Source of the DNA: Vibrio stylophorae
GTDB taxonomy: Bacteria; Pseudomonadota; Gammaproteobacteria; Enterobacterales; Vibrionaceae
NCBI RefSeq assembly: GCF_921293875.1
Contig: NZ_CAKLDI010000002.1
Coordinates: 310,001 to 374,000, forward strand
DNA: 64,000 nt
Direction: 5' to 3'
Part shown: in pieces, positions 55,598-62,156 of the stretch
Layout: the number at the start of each line of letters is the position of its first letter
Position numbering within the stretch: position 1 is the stretch's first letter
Program-made: the position numbers and the translations under genes
The notes under the pieces: generated by a model
Database searches by the model: none
What the model was told of the DNA's origin: nothing
What the model saw: the letters and a program-made list of their open reading frames with translations, nothing else

Positions 55598-56542
55598 ATG
55601 TCCAATCACTGCAAAGTCGTGACCATTACCCTCAATCCTGCACTTGATCTCACCGGTCAATTAGCCACCTTTCATTTAGGTGCGGTTAACAAGGTACAAA
55701 CGGCCAATCTTCGCCCCGCTGGAAAAGGGGTGAATGTGGCCATGGTGCTTGCGGAGCTTGGCGCGAAAGTCACAGCGACTGGCTTGGTTGGTGATGAAAA
55801 CCATCCGGCATTTCAGCAGCTTTTTGCTGATTACGGCATTGAAGATGCATTTGTCACCATCACTGGTGCCTGTCGCATTAATGTCAAAGTGGCTGAACAA
55901 AGTGGCCGCGTCAGCGATATTAACTTTCCTGGCGTCAGCGTCTCTGCAGCAGATATTGCTGCCTTTGAAGCCAAACTCTTTGCACTGGCGAAAACGCATC
56001 AAGTATTCGTGATGGCGGGCAGCTTACCGCCGGGTCTATCTACCGAGGTGATGGCTGGCTGGATCACCCGTTTACAAGCGCAAGGTAAACAGGTCATCTT
56101 CGACAGCAGCAATGAGGCGCTCAAAGCTGGCCTTGACGCCCATCCATTCTTGGTCAAACCCAATGAAATTGAGCTCGGTGAGTTTTTACATCAAACCTTA
56201 GATAACCCAGCACAGGTGCAGCAAGCGGCGCAAATGCTCAATAACCAAGGGATTGAAAATGCCGTGGTATCCATGGGCGCTGATGGTGTGATTTGGCAAT
56301 CACGTGAAGCATGCCTTTATGCCAAACCGCCGAAAATGAATGTGGTTAGCACTGTCGGTGCTGGCGATACCTTGGTTGCAGGACTGACTTGGGGTCACCT
56401 ACAACAATGGCCTCAGGCACAAACACTCAAATTTGCCACCACCCTTTCAGCCTTGGCGGTAAGCCAAGTGGGCGTAGGGATTGGCAGCGAAGAACAACGC
56501 GACGCGATTTTTAACCAAGTCAGCGTCCAATGCATTGAATAA
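55598..56542 (+). CDS. fruK: 1-phosphofructokinase
   Basis: 314 aa. PfkB-family motifs: TLNPALDLTG, RPAGKGVNVAMVLAELG (substrate-binding GGKGxN-like) and the C-terminal STVGAGDTLVAGLTWG with the catalytic Asp. Converts fructose-1-phosphate to fructose-1,6-bisphosphate. Lies between fruB and fruA without gaps. Confidence 0.96.
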   Translation: MSNHCKVVTITLNPALDLTGQLATFHLGAVNKVQTANLRPAGKGVNVAMVLAELGAKVTATGLVGDENHPAFQQLFADYGIEDAFVTITGACRINVKVAEQSGRVSDINFPGVSVSAADIAAFEAKLFALAKTHQVFVMAGSLPPGLSTEVMAGWITRLQAQGKQVIFDSSNEALKAGLDAHPFLVKPNEIELGEFLHQTLDNPAQVQQAAQMLNNQGIENAVVSMGADGVIWQSREACLYAKPPKMNVVSTVGAGDTLVAGLTWGHLQQWPQAQTLKFATTLSALAVSQVGVGIGSEEQRDAIFNQVSVQCIE

Positions 56543-56557
56543 TTGAGGATAACGATA

Positions 56558-58294
56558 ATGAAAATTGCAATTGTAACCGCCTGTCCAAGCGGTGTTGCCA
56601 GCAGCATCCTCGCCGCAGGTTTGCTTGAAAAAGCAGCTGCCAAATTAAATTTTAGCGCTGCCATTGAATGCCACTCCACAGTGAAAGCGGTGGAAACCCT
56701 TTCCGCTGAAACCATTGCCAATGTCGATTGCATCGTCATTGCTGCAAACACGCCCGTTTCACTGGCTCGCTTTGCAGGAAAAAAAGTGTACCAAGGGAGC
56801 ATCAATGAGGTATTGACTGACGCGCAAGGCTTTTTGACCAAAGCGAGCGAACAAGCATCGCTGCTTGATGCGGATGCGATAAGCGAAGAAGCCCAAAGCA
56901 ATGCACCAATCGCAAACCAAGGCGCAGTACAAAAATCCATTGTCGCAATCACCGCATGTCCAACAGGTGTAGCGCATACCTTTATGGCTGCCGAAGCCCT
57001 TGAGGAAACCGCCAAAGCCAATAGCTATCAGATTAAAGTAGAAACGCGCGGCTCAGTGGGCGCCAAAAACCAGCTGACTGCAGAAGAAATTGCGGCAGCG
57101 GATGTGGTCATTATTGCCGCCGATATCGAAGTGGATCTTTCCCGCTTTGATGGCAAGGCGCTCTTTAAAACCAGCACCAGTCTGGCGCTGAAAAAAACCG
57201 AGCAAACGCTGCAAGACGCCTTTGCCAAGGCCACCGTGTATCAGCACAGTGGTCCAGCGCAAGCCAATGACAGCAAACAGGAAAAAGCGGGCGTCTACAA
57301 ACACCTAATGACAGGTGTATCTCACATGCTGCCTTTGGTGGTAGCAGGCGGTCTATGTATCGCGCTCTCCTTTGTCTTTGGCATTAATGCCGCTGACGTA
57401 AAAGGCTCACTTGCAGCTGCGCTCATGGGCATTGGTAAATCTGCCTTTACCTTAATGATTCCAGTCCTTGCAGGTTATATTGCTTATTCCATCGCAGACC
57501 GTCCCGGGCTTGCACCAGGCTTGATCGGTGGTTTTCTTGCCGCGACCATTGGCGCAGGTTTCTTTGGTGGTATCGCCGCCGGTTTTATTGCAGGTTACAG
57601 CGCCAAACTGCTTGCAGATAAGATCAAACTGCCGCAAACCATGGAATCGCTCAAACCAATTTTGATCATTCCATTTATCGCCAGCCTCTTTACTGGCCTT
57701 GTGATGATCTACATCGTTGGCGAGCCAGTGGCTCAGCTCATGCATTGGTTGACAGAAGCGCTGAAAAATATGGGCGATGGCAACGCCATTTTGCTTGGCC
57801 TTATTTTGGGCGCGATGATGTGTTTCGACTTGGGTGGTCCGGTGAACAAAGCCGCTTACGCCTTTAGTGTGGGGCTGTTGGAAACCCAAACCTACACGCC
57901 GATGGCAGCAACCATGGCGGCAGGTATGGTGCCAGCACTGGGTATGGGCTTGGCCACATTCCTTGCCAAAAGTAAATTCACCGCACCAGAGCGTGAAGCG
58001 GGTAAAGCGTCCTTTGCGCTGGGTCTGTGCTTTATTTCTGAAGGTGCCATTCCCTTTGCCGCGCGTGACCCAATGCGTGTGATCCCTGCATGTATCGCAG
58101 GCGGCGCATTAACCGGCGCACTCTCCATGCTCTTTGGTGCGCAGCTACTTGCACCGCATGGTGGCCTATTTGTACTGCTGATCCCAAATGCCATCAGTCC
58201 AGTGCTGCCATACCTCTTTGCCATTACCGCGGGTACCTTGGTCACGGGTGTCCTGTACGCCATGCTCAAAAAAGTAGAGCCAACAAAAGCTTAA
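56558..58294 (+). CDS. fruA: PTS fructose transporter subunit IIB'BC
   Basis: 578 aa from MKIAIVTACPSG (GAGG before it). Two tandem IIB domains: the first with Cys9 in TACPSG and the second with ITACPTGVAHTFMAAEALE, which bears the usual phospho-Cys. The IIC membrane domain begins near residue 245 (GVYKHLMTGVSHMLPLVVAGG) and ends in about ten helices. It transports and phosphorylates fructose to fructose-1-phosphate. Confidence 0.95.
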   Translation: MKIAIVTACPSGVASSILAAGLLEKAAAKLNFSAAIECHSTVKAVETLSAETIANVDCIVIAANTPVSLARFAGKKVYQGSINEVLTDAQGFLTKASEQASLLDADAISEEAQSNAPIANQGAVQKSIVAITACPTGVAHTFMAAEALEETAKANSYQIKVETRGSVGAKNQLTAEEIAAADVVIIAADIEVDLSRFDGKALFKTSTSLALKKTEQTLQDAFAKATVYQHSGPAQANDSKQEKAGVYKHLMTGVSHMLPLVVAGGLCIALSFVFGINAADVKGSLAAALMGIGKSAFTLMIPVLAGYIAYSIADRPGLAPGLIGGFLAATIGAGFFGGIAAGFIAGYSAKLLADKIKLPQTMESLKPILIIPFIASLFTGLVMIYIVGEPVAQLMHWLTEALKNMGDGNAILLGLILGAMMCFDLGGPVNKAAYAFSVGLLETQTYTPMAATMAAGMVPALGMGLATFLAKSKFTAPEREAGKASFALGLCFISEGAIPFAARDPMRVIPACIAGGALTGALSMLFGAQLLAPHGGLFVLLIPNAISPVLPYLFAITAGTLVTGVLYAMLKKVEPTKA

Positions 58295-58340
58295 ACGTCT
58301 CTACTCAGTCAATCGACACAGTAAAAAATGATTAAAATTA

Positions 58341-58367
58341 AAGCGCCTTTACAGGCGCTTTTTTTAT
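58341..58367 (+). terminator. Terminator of fruBKA
   Basis: AAGCGCCT-TTAC-AGGCGCTTTTTTT. Confidence 0.87.
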
Positions 58368-58392
58368 TTTTGCGTAAATTTGCATAAACCCT

Positions 58393-58421
58393 TTGTCTTT
58401 TGTCGCAAATCGCAGTACATA
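58393..58421 (+). promoter_or_regulatory. Promoter of the first small-protein/DedA module
   Basis: TTGTCT (58393-58398), 17-bp spacer, TACATA (58416-58421). The same boxes and spacing occur before the second module at 59631-59659, and both lie about 28 bp before the GTG start. Confidence 0.7.
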
Positions 58422-58448
58422 GTCTTTGAACATAAGGTCTGTAGTGCT

Positions 58449-58811
58449 GTGAAATTTATCTCTTCTCTTTTCAATTTGCTGATTCTCGTTGCAAGTGCTT
58501 GGCTCACCGCTGGGCATGCGGCGCAGTATTCGCTCAACCAGCTTTTGGTTGAGACGGCCAGCCAGCCTGCAGGATTCCCCTATCTTGATGAATCGTCTCG
58601 CTCAGCGCAGACAAATGCATCAGCCAATGAAACGCCCCCATCCATCGAGTTTGAGCCACAGCCACTTGAACTTTGGTCCGTGGATGCCGCCGCTATCTTT
58701 TTGCTGCTCTGCCTTGGCGCGTTTCGGCATTTGGTCAGGGGGGAAGGTCAGCAACCAACCCATTTAAGCCTTCGTAATTTCCAGTTCCGTTTTATCCATA
58801 GTCGCAGGTGA
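58449..58811 (+). CDS. Small bitopic membrane protein, DedA partner (copy 1)
   Basis: About 120 aa from the GTG of VKFISSLF; the in-frame ATG at 58380 lies upstream of the promoter. N-terminal signal peptide or anchor ending GHAAQ, a polar Ser/Pro/Glu-rich middle, a second membrane helix (AAAIFLLLCLGAFRHLV) and a basic tail ending FQFRFIHSRR. I know no family name. The paralogue at 59688-60086 has the same layout, the same HSR tail, and also precedes a DedA gene, so it is a real gene and probably works with DedA. Confidence 0.75.
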   Translation: MKFISSLFNLLILVASAWLTAGHAAQYSLNQLLVETASQPAGFPYLDESSRSAQTNASANETPPSIEFEPQPLELWSVDAAAIFLLLCLGAFRHLVRGEGQQPTHLSLRNFQFRFIHSRR

Positions 58812-58862
58812 TTTAAGCCCTCGGTTTGATTGTTTTTTACCCCCGCTTGCTATGGAGTTTTC

Positions 58863-59531
58863 ATGTTTACACAATTTCACGATGTGTTGGCCGCGATTTG
58901 GCACCAAGATTTTCACACACTACAAACATCCGGCTACGCTGTGATGATTTATACCTTAATCGCTACCTTGATCACCCTTGAAAGCGGCTTTTTACCCGCA
59001 GCACCGCTCCCTTGCGATAGCGTGGTTATTCTCAGTGGCACCTTGGCTGCTGAAGGCATTTTAAGCCCTTATATCACTTTTCCGCTGCTAATGGCGGCCG
59101 CCTCCATTGGTAGCATTCTTGCCTTTATGCAAGGCCGCTGGCTCAACAAATTACCCTTGGTGCAACGCTGGCTAAGCAAGGTGCCTGAGAAAAATATTCA
59201 AATGGTCGATACGCTGCTTGGCAAACATGGCTTGGTGGCGCTATTTTGCGCACGCTTTGCCCCTGGCGTTCGCTCTGTGTTGCCAATGATGATGGGCATT
59301 CGCAATCCGCATGCACAAAAATTCCATCGTTTTTCAGCGCTCAGCGCCGTTCTATGGGTCACATTGCTAGCAGGCAGTGGCTTTATGTTGCCATCGCTAC
59401 CAGAGCGCGTCAGCCACTGGGTAACCATGGCATTGATGGCGGCACCACTTATCACCTTAAGTGTGGTGATCCTGTCTGCGCTGGCATGGCGTTTACGCCG
59501 TTTGTTCCAAAGCAAAACGCGCCCGGTTTAA
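58863..59531 (+). CDS. DedA-family membrane protein (copy 1)
   Basis: 222 aa from MFTQFHDVL (GGAG six bases upstream). Five or six hydrophobic segments. The DedA/VTT motifs are present: ESGFLPAAPLPCDSVVILSGTLAAEG with the re-entrant loop acid and Pro, then FCARFAPGVRSVLPMMMGIR with the two conserved Arg residues. DedA proteins flip undecaprenyl phosphate or other phospholipids using an ion gradient. It is 50-60% or more alike to copy 2 by eye. 50 bp after the small protein, so co-transcribed. Confidence 0.92.
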   Translation: MFTQFHDVLAAIWHQDFHTLQTSGYAVMIYTLIATLITLESGFLPAAPLPCDSVVILSGTLAAEGILSPYITFPLLMAAASIGSILAFMQGRWLNKLPLVQRWLSKVPEKNIQMVDTLLGKHGLVALFCARFAPGVRSVLPMMMGIRNPHAQKFHRFSALSAVLWVTLLAGSGFMLPSLPERVSHWVTMALMAAPLITLSVVILSALAWRLRRLFQSKTRPV

Positions 59532-59571
59532 CACCTGCCATCGATTTATCAATTTCCATTTATCAAGACTC

Positions 59572-59598
59572 AAAAAGCGCTAACCACAGCGCTTTTTT
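59572..59598 (+). terminator. Terminator between the two DedA modules
   Basis: AAAAAGCGCT-AACCAC-AGCGCTTTTTT. Confidence 0.85.
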
Positions 59599-59630
59599 CT
59601 TTTCCCAAACCACTTTTTGATGAAAAAAGA

Positions 59631-59659
59631 TTGTCTTTTTTCACTATTCACAGTACATA
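59631..59659 (+). promoter_or_regulatory. Promoter of the second small-protein/DedA module
   Basis: TTGTCT (59631-59636), 17-bp spacer, TACATA (59654-59659), identical boxes and spacing to the first module. Confidence 0.7.
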
Positions 59660-59687
59660 GTTCTCAGTTCAAATACCGAGTGTGACC

Positions 59688-60086
59688 GTGAAGCATTTCA
59701 TTTCGCAAAAACTGCTAATGACCATTGCGCTACTAGCGATGTGTTTTGCTATTCACCTATGGTTGCTTCAACAGCAAACGCAGCATCATGCTCAGATGTT
59801 AATCGCGCAGCCACAAGGCTATTCAGCGCAACAACCTGCGCTGGTTGCACGTTTAAGTCCGCTGCGAACTGAACCCTCAGAAATTCACGCTCAACCGAAC
59901 CTCTTTTCGCTGTCGTGGTCGCTACTTTGGCAAAGTTTGCTACTGTTAGGCATCTGCGCCTTTGCACGACAATTACCTATTCAGCCACTTTCGCTACGCT
60001 CCCACGTCACTTGGTTTTACCAGTGGCAAAAGCAACGCCGAAAAAGTTGGCTTCACCTGCAATATCGCTTTGCGCATAGCCGTTAA
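59688..60086 (+). CDS. Small bitopic membrane protein, DedA partner (copy 2)
   Basis: About 132 aa from the GTG of VKHFISQKL; an in-frame GTG six bases earlier is equally possible. N-terminal helix (LLMTIALLAMCFAIHLWLL), a Gln-rich polar segment, a second helix (SLLWQSLLLLGICAFA) and a basic tail ending LQYRFAHSR. Same layout and tail as the protein at 58449-58811, with low identity in the middle. Unassigned family. Confidence 0.75.
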   Translation: MKHFISQKLLMTIALLAMCFAIHLWLLQQQTQHHAQMLIAQPQGYSAQQPALVARLSPLRTEPSEIHAQPNLFSLSWSLLWQSLLLLGICAFARQLPIQPLSLRSHVTWFYQWQKQRRKSWLHLQYRFAHSR

Positions 60087-60145
60087 AGCCCTCTCTATCC
60101 GCCGCCTTTTTTATTTCATTTTCTCGTTTGTACGATGGAGAACGC

Positions 60146-60817
60146 ATGTTCGAACAAATTCAAGATGTCTTGATCGCCATTTGGCACCAAGACTTTGACG
60201 CCCTTGGCCCAAATAGTGCCCTTTTGATCTACCTACTCGTTGCGGTATTGATCCATCTCGAAAGCGGTTTTCTTCCTGCCGCGCCTCTGCCATGCGACAG
60301 CGTGGTTGTACTGACTGGCACCCTATCGGCTGTGGGTATTCTCAATCCTTGGATTGCATTCCCCATGCTTGTGTTTGCCGCAGCGACAGGCAGCTGGCTG
60401 GCTTTCTTACAAGGTCGATGGCTGAACAAGCTACCCCTCGTTCAGCGATGGCTGCATAAGGTACCTGAACGTAATATCAAGATGGTGGACTCACTTCTTT
60501 GTCGTCATGGCTTGGTGGCGCTCTTTTGTGCGCGTTTTGCGCCGGGCGTTCGCTCTGTATTGCCAATGATGATGGGCATTCGTGTCCAGCATGCACCACG
60601 TTTTCACCACTTCTCATGGCTCAGCGCGACCCTATGGGTCTTTTTGCTCGCAGGCGTTGGCTTTATGCTGCCATCACTGCCTGAGAACATTAGCCGTTTT
60701 GTCACCATGGCGCTCATGGCGGCACCTGTCATTACGCTGTGCACCTTTATTTTGACTGCGGTGATCTGGCGTTTAAGAAAACTATGGCGACCAGCACAAC
60801 CGACCAAGCCAGTTTGA
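60146..60817 (+). CDS. DedA-family membrane protein (copy 2)
   Basis: 223 aa from MFEQIQDVL (GGAG before it). Motifs ESGFLPAAPLPCDSVVVLTGTLSAVG and FCARFAPGVRSVLPMMMGIR, nearly the same as copy 1, as is QGRWLNKLPLVQRWL. Differences concentrate in the N-terminal 40 residues and the tail. Likely the same lipid-carrier transport function. Sixty bases after its small partner gene. Confidence 0.92.
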   Translation: MFEQIQDVLIAIWHQDFDALGPNSALLIYLLVAVLIHLESGFLPAAPLPCDSVVVLTGTLSAVGILNPWIAFPMLVFAAATGSWLAFLQGRWLNKLPLVQRWLHKVPERNIKMVDSLLCRHGLVALFCARFAPGVRSVLPMMMGIRVQHAPRFHHFSWLSATLWVFLLAGVGFMLPSLPENISRFVTMALMAAPVITLCTFILTAVIWRLRKLWRPAQPTKPV

Positions 60818-60845
60818 TCACCTAAAACGCAGAAATATTGAATGG

Positions 60846-60871
60846 AAAAGCGCCCTTATGGCGCTTTTTTT
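60846..60871 (+). terminator. Terminator of the second DedA module
   Basis: AAAAGCGCCC-TTAT-GGCGCTTTTTT. Confidence 0.83.
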
Positions 60872-60956
60872 ATGCTGATTTGAATCAAAGCATAGCTTTT
60901 GATGAATAGCGCTTCATTCATTAGAATATCTAATCTATTTAGAGTGATTTTCTCAC

Positions 60957-60984
60957 TTTTCAGTCTCATCGAAATACCTATAAT
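60957..60984 (+). promoter_or_regulatory. Promoter of the 25-codon gene
   Basis: TTTTCA (weak -35), 16-bp spacer, TATAAT (60979-60984, perfect -10). The predicted transcript starts near 60991, giving a leader of about 75 nt before the small ORF. Confidence 0.6.
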
Positions 60985-61065
60985 GCGCTCCAACAAAACA
61001 CGACCCCAAGCCTGTCAGTGAAGGCCAAGGTTGTTATCATTGACTGTAATTTTGAGGGAATCACC

Positions 61066-61143
61066 ATGACAAACATCATCAGCAAAATCGTTGCAATCTA
61101 CACTCCAGCATTCGCAACCATGAGCAACAACATCAATAAATAA
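61066..61143 (+). CDS. Small protein, 25 aa
   Basis: ATG preceded by GAGGGAATCACC, a strong ribosome-binding site, then MTNIISKIVAIYTPAFATMSNNINK and a TAA stop. A perfect -10 box lies about 80 bp upstream and a strong terminator 34 bp downstream, so it looks like a complete, free-standing gene. The first 19 residues are mildly hydrophobic and could be an amphipathic helix at a membrane. I recognise no family. The alternative is a small regulatory RNA that happens to contain an ORF. Confidence 0.6.
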   Translation: MTNIISKIVAIYTPAFATMSNNINK

Positions 61144-61176
61144 AGCTCACGCACCTTCGCTTGCTGCGTCATAAAG

Positions 61177-61208
61177 AAAAGGCTTTGCATTTCGCAAAGC
61201 CTTTTTTG
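61177..61208 (+). terminator. Terminator of the 25-codon gene
   Basis: AAAAGGCTTTGC-ATTTC-GCAAAGCCTTTTTT. Confidence 0.88.
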
Positions 61209-61347
61209 TTTTTGTAATAGCATCCACAGTTTCATGCTTGTGTCATTTAGCATCAGTACCCACCACCTGAAACAGTGAAGTTCAACCGTATTTTTTACTA
61301 GTTCATATGGCGGTTTCTCTCTACAATCCGCTTCTTTTTTAAAGCAG

Positions 61348-62028
61348 ATGAGTGGTCGCTTGAAACTTGGAAAACGCCTTGGCCAGATTGAGCAATGGGT
61401 TCAATCGCATGTGGATCATATTTGGGATTGTTGCTGCGATCATGGCCACCTTGGTGCAGCCATTCTTAAACGCTATCCGCAGAGTAGCGTTCATTTTGTT
61501 GATATCGTGCCTTCGCTGATGAGCCAAGTTGAAAGTAAACTCAAGCGTTTCCATCCAAACGGCCGCTGGCAAACCCATTGCTTGGATGTGGCGCAGCTTC
61601 CGCTTAATCAATATGCTGGGCGACATTTGGTGATTATTGCTGGGGTTGGTGGCGATCTGATGGCGCATTTCGTCAGCACCATTGTTCAAGAAAATCCACA
61701 TCTCACCCTTGATTTCTTACTCTGCCCTGTACACCATCAGTACGCGCTCAGGCAGCAATTAATCGCGCTTGAGCTCAACTTACTGGATGAAGTCTTGGTG
61801 GAAGAGAATCAACGATTCTATGAGATCTTGCACCTCACCACGGCGCGCCATCAAGGGCAGGCGCTTAGCATCACGGGTGAACGTTTGTGGCACGCAGACA
61901 ACGCCGAAGCAATGCAACGAGCAAAGCGCTATTTACAAAAAACGCTGGCGCATTATCAGCGAATTGCCAAGGGTAATCAGCCTGACGCGCTGCAAATGCT
62001 GGCGGCTTATCAAGCGATTCAAATTTAA
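61348..62028 (+). CDS. tRNA (adenine-N1)-methyltransferase, TrmK-like
   Basis: 226 aa. Begins LKLGKRLGQIEQWVQSHVDHIWDCCCDHGHLGAAIL, the SAM-binding motif I of the TrmK family (D-x-G/C-C-D-H-G), then VIIAGVGGDLMAHFV and LLCPVHHQYALRQQL. TrmK methylates N1 of A22 in tRNA in Gram-positive bacteria. The gammaproteobacterial relatives share the fold, but their RNA target is less certain. The catalytic-region residues look intact. Confidence 0.85.
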   Translation: MSGRLKLGKRLGQIEQWVQSHVDHIWDCCCDHGHLGAAILKRYPQSSVHFVDIVPSLMSQVESKLKRFHPNGRWQTHCLDVAQLPLNQYAGRHLVIIAGVGGDLMAHFVSTIVQENPHLTLDFLLCPVHHQYALRQQLIALELNLLDEVLVEENQRFYEILHLTTARHQGQALSITGERLWHADNAEAMQRAKRYLQKTLAHYQRIAKGNQPDALQMLAAYQAIQI

Positions 62029-62127
62029 AATATTCACCCTGAAACAATTTATCTTTAGCGCATTCAGTTGTCGTGCTTTTGCCTTCATCAATAAAAAGCA
62101 AACTTGCGTTCGACATTCCCCCATAAT

Positions 62128-62153
62128 AAAAAAGCGCTCAACGAGCGCTTTTT
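62128..62153. terminator. Bidirectional terminator
   Basis: AAAAAAGCGCTC-AAC-GAGCGCTTTTT between convergent genes. Confidence 0.87.
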
Positions 62154-62156
62154 GAA

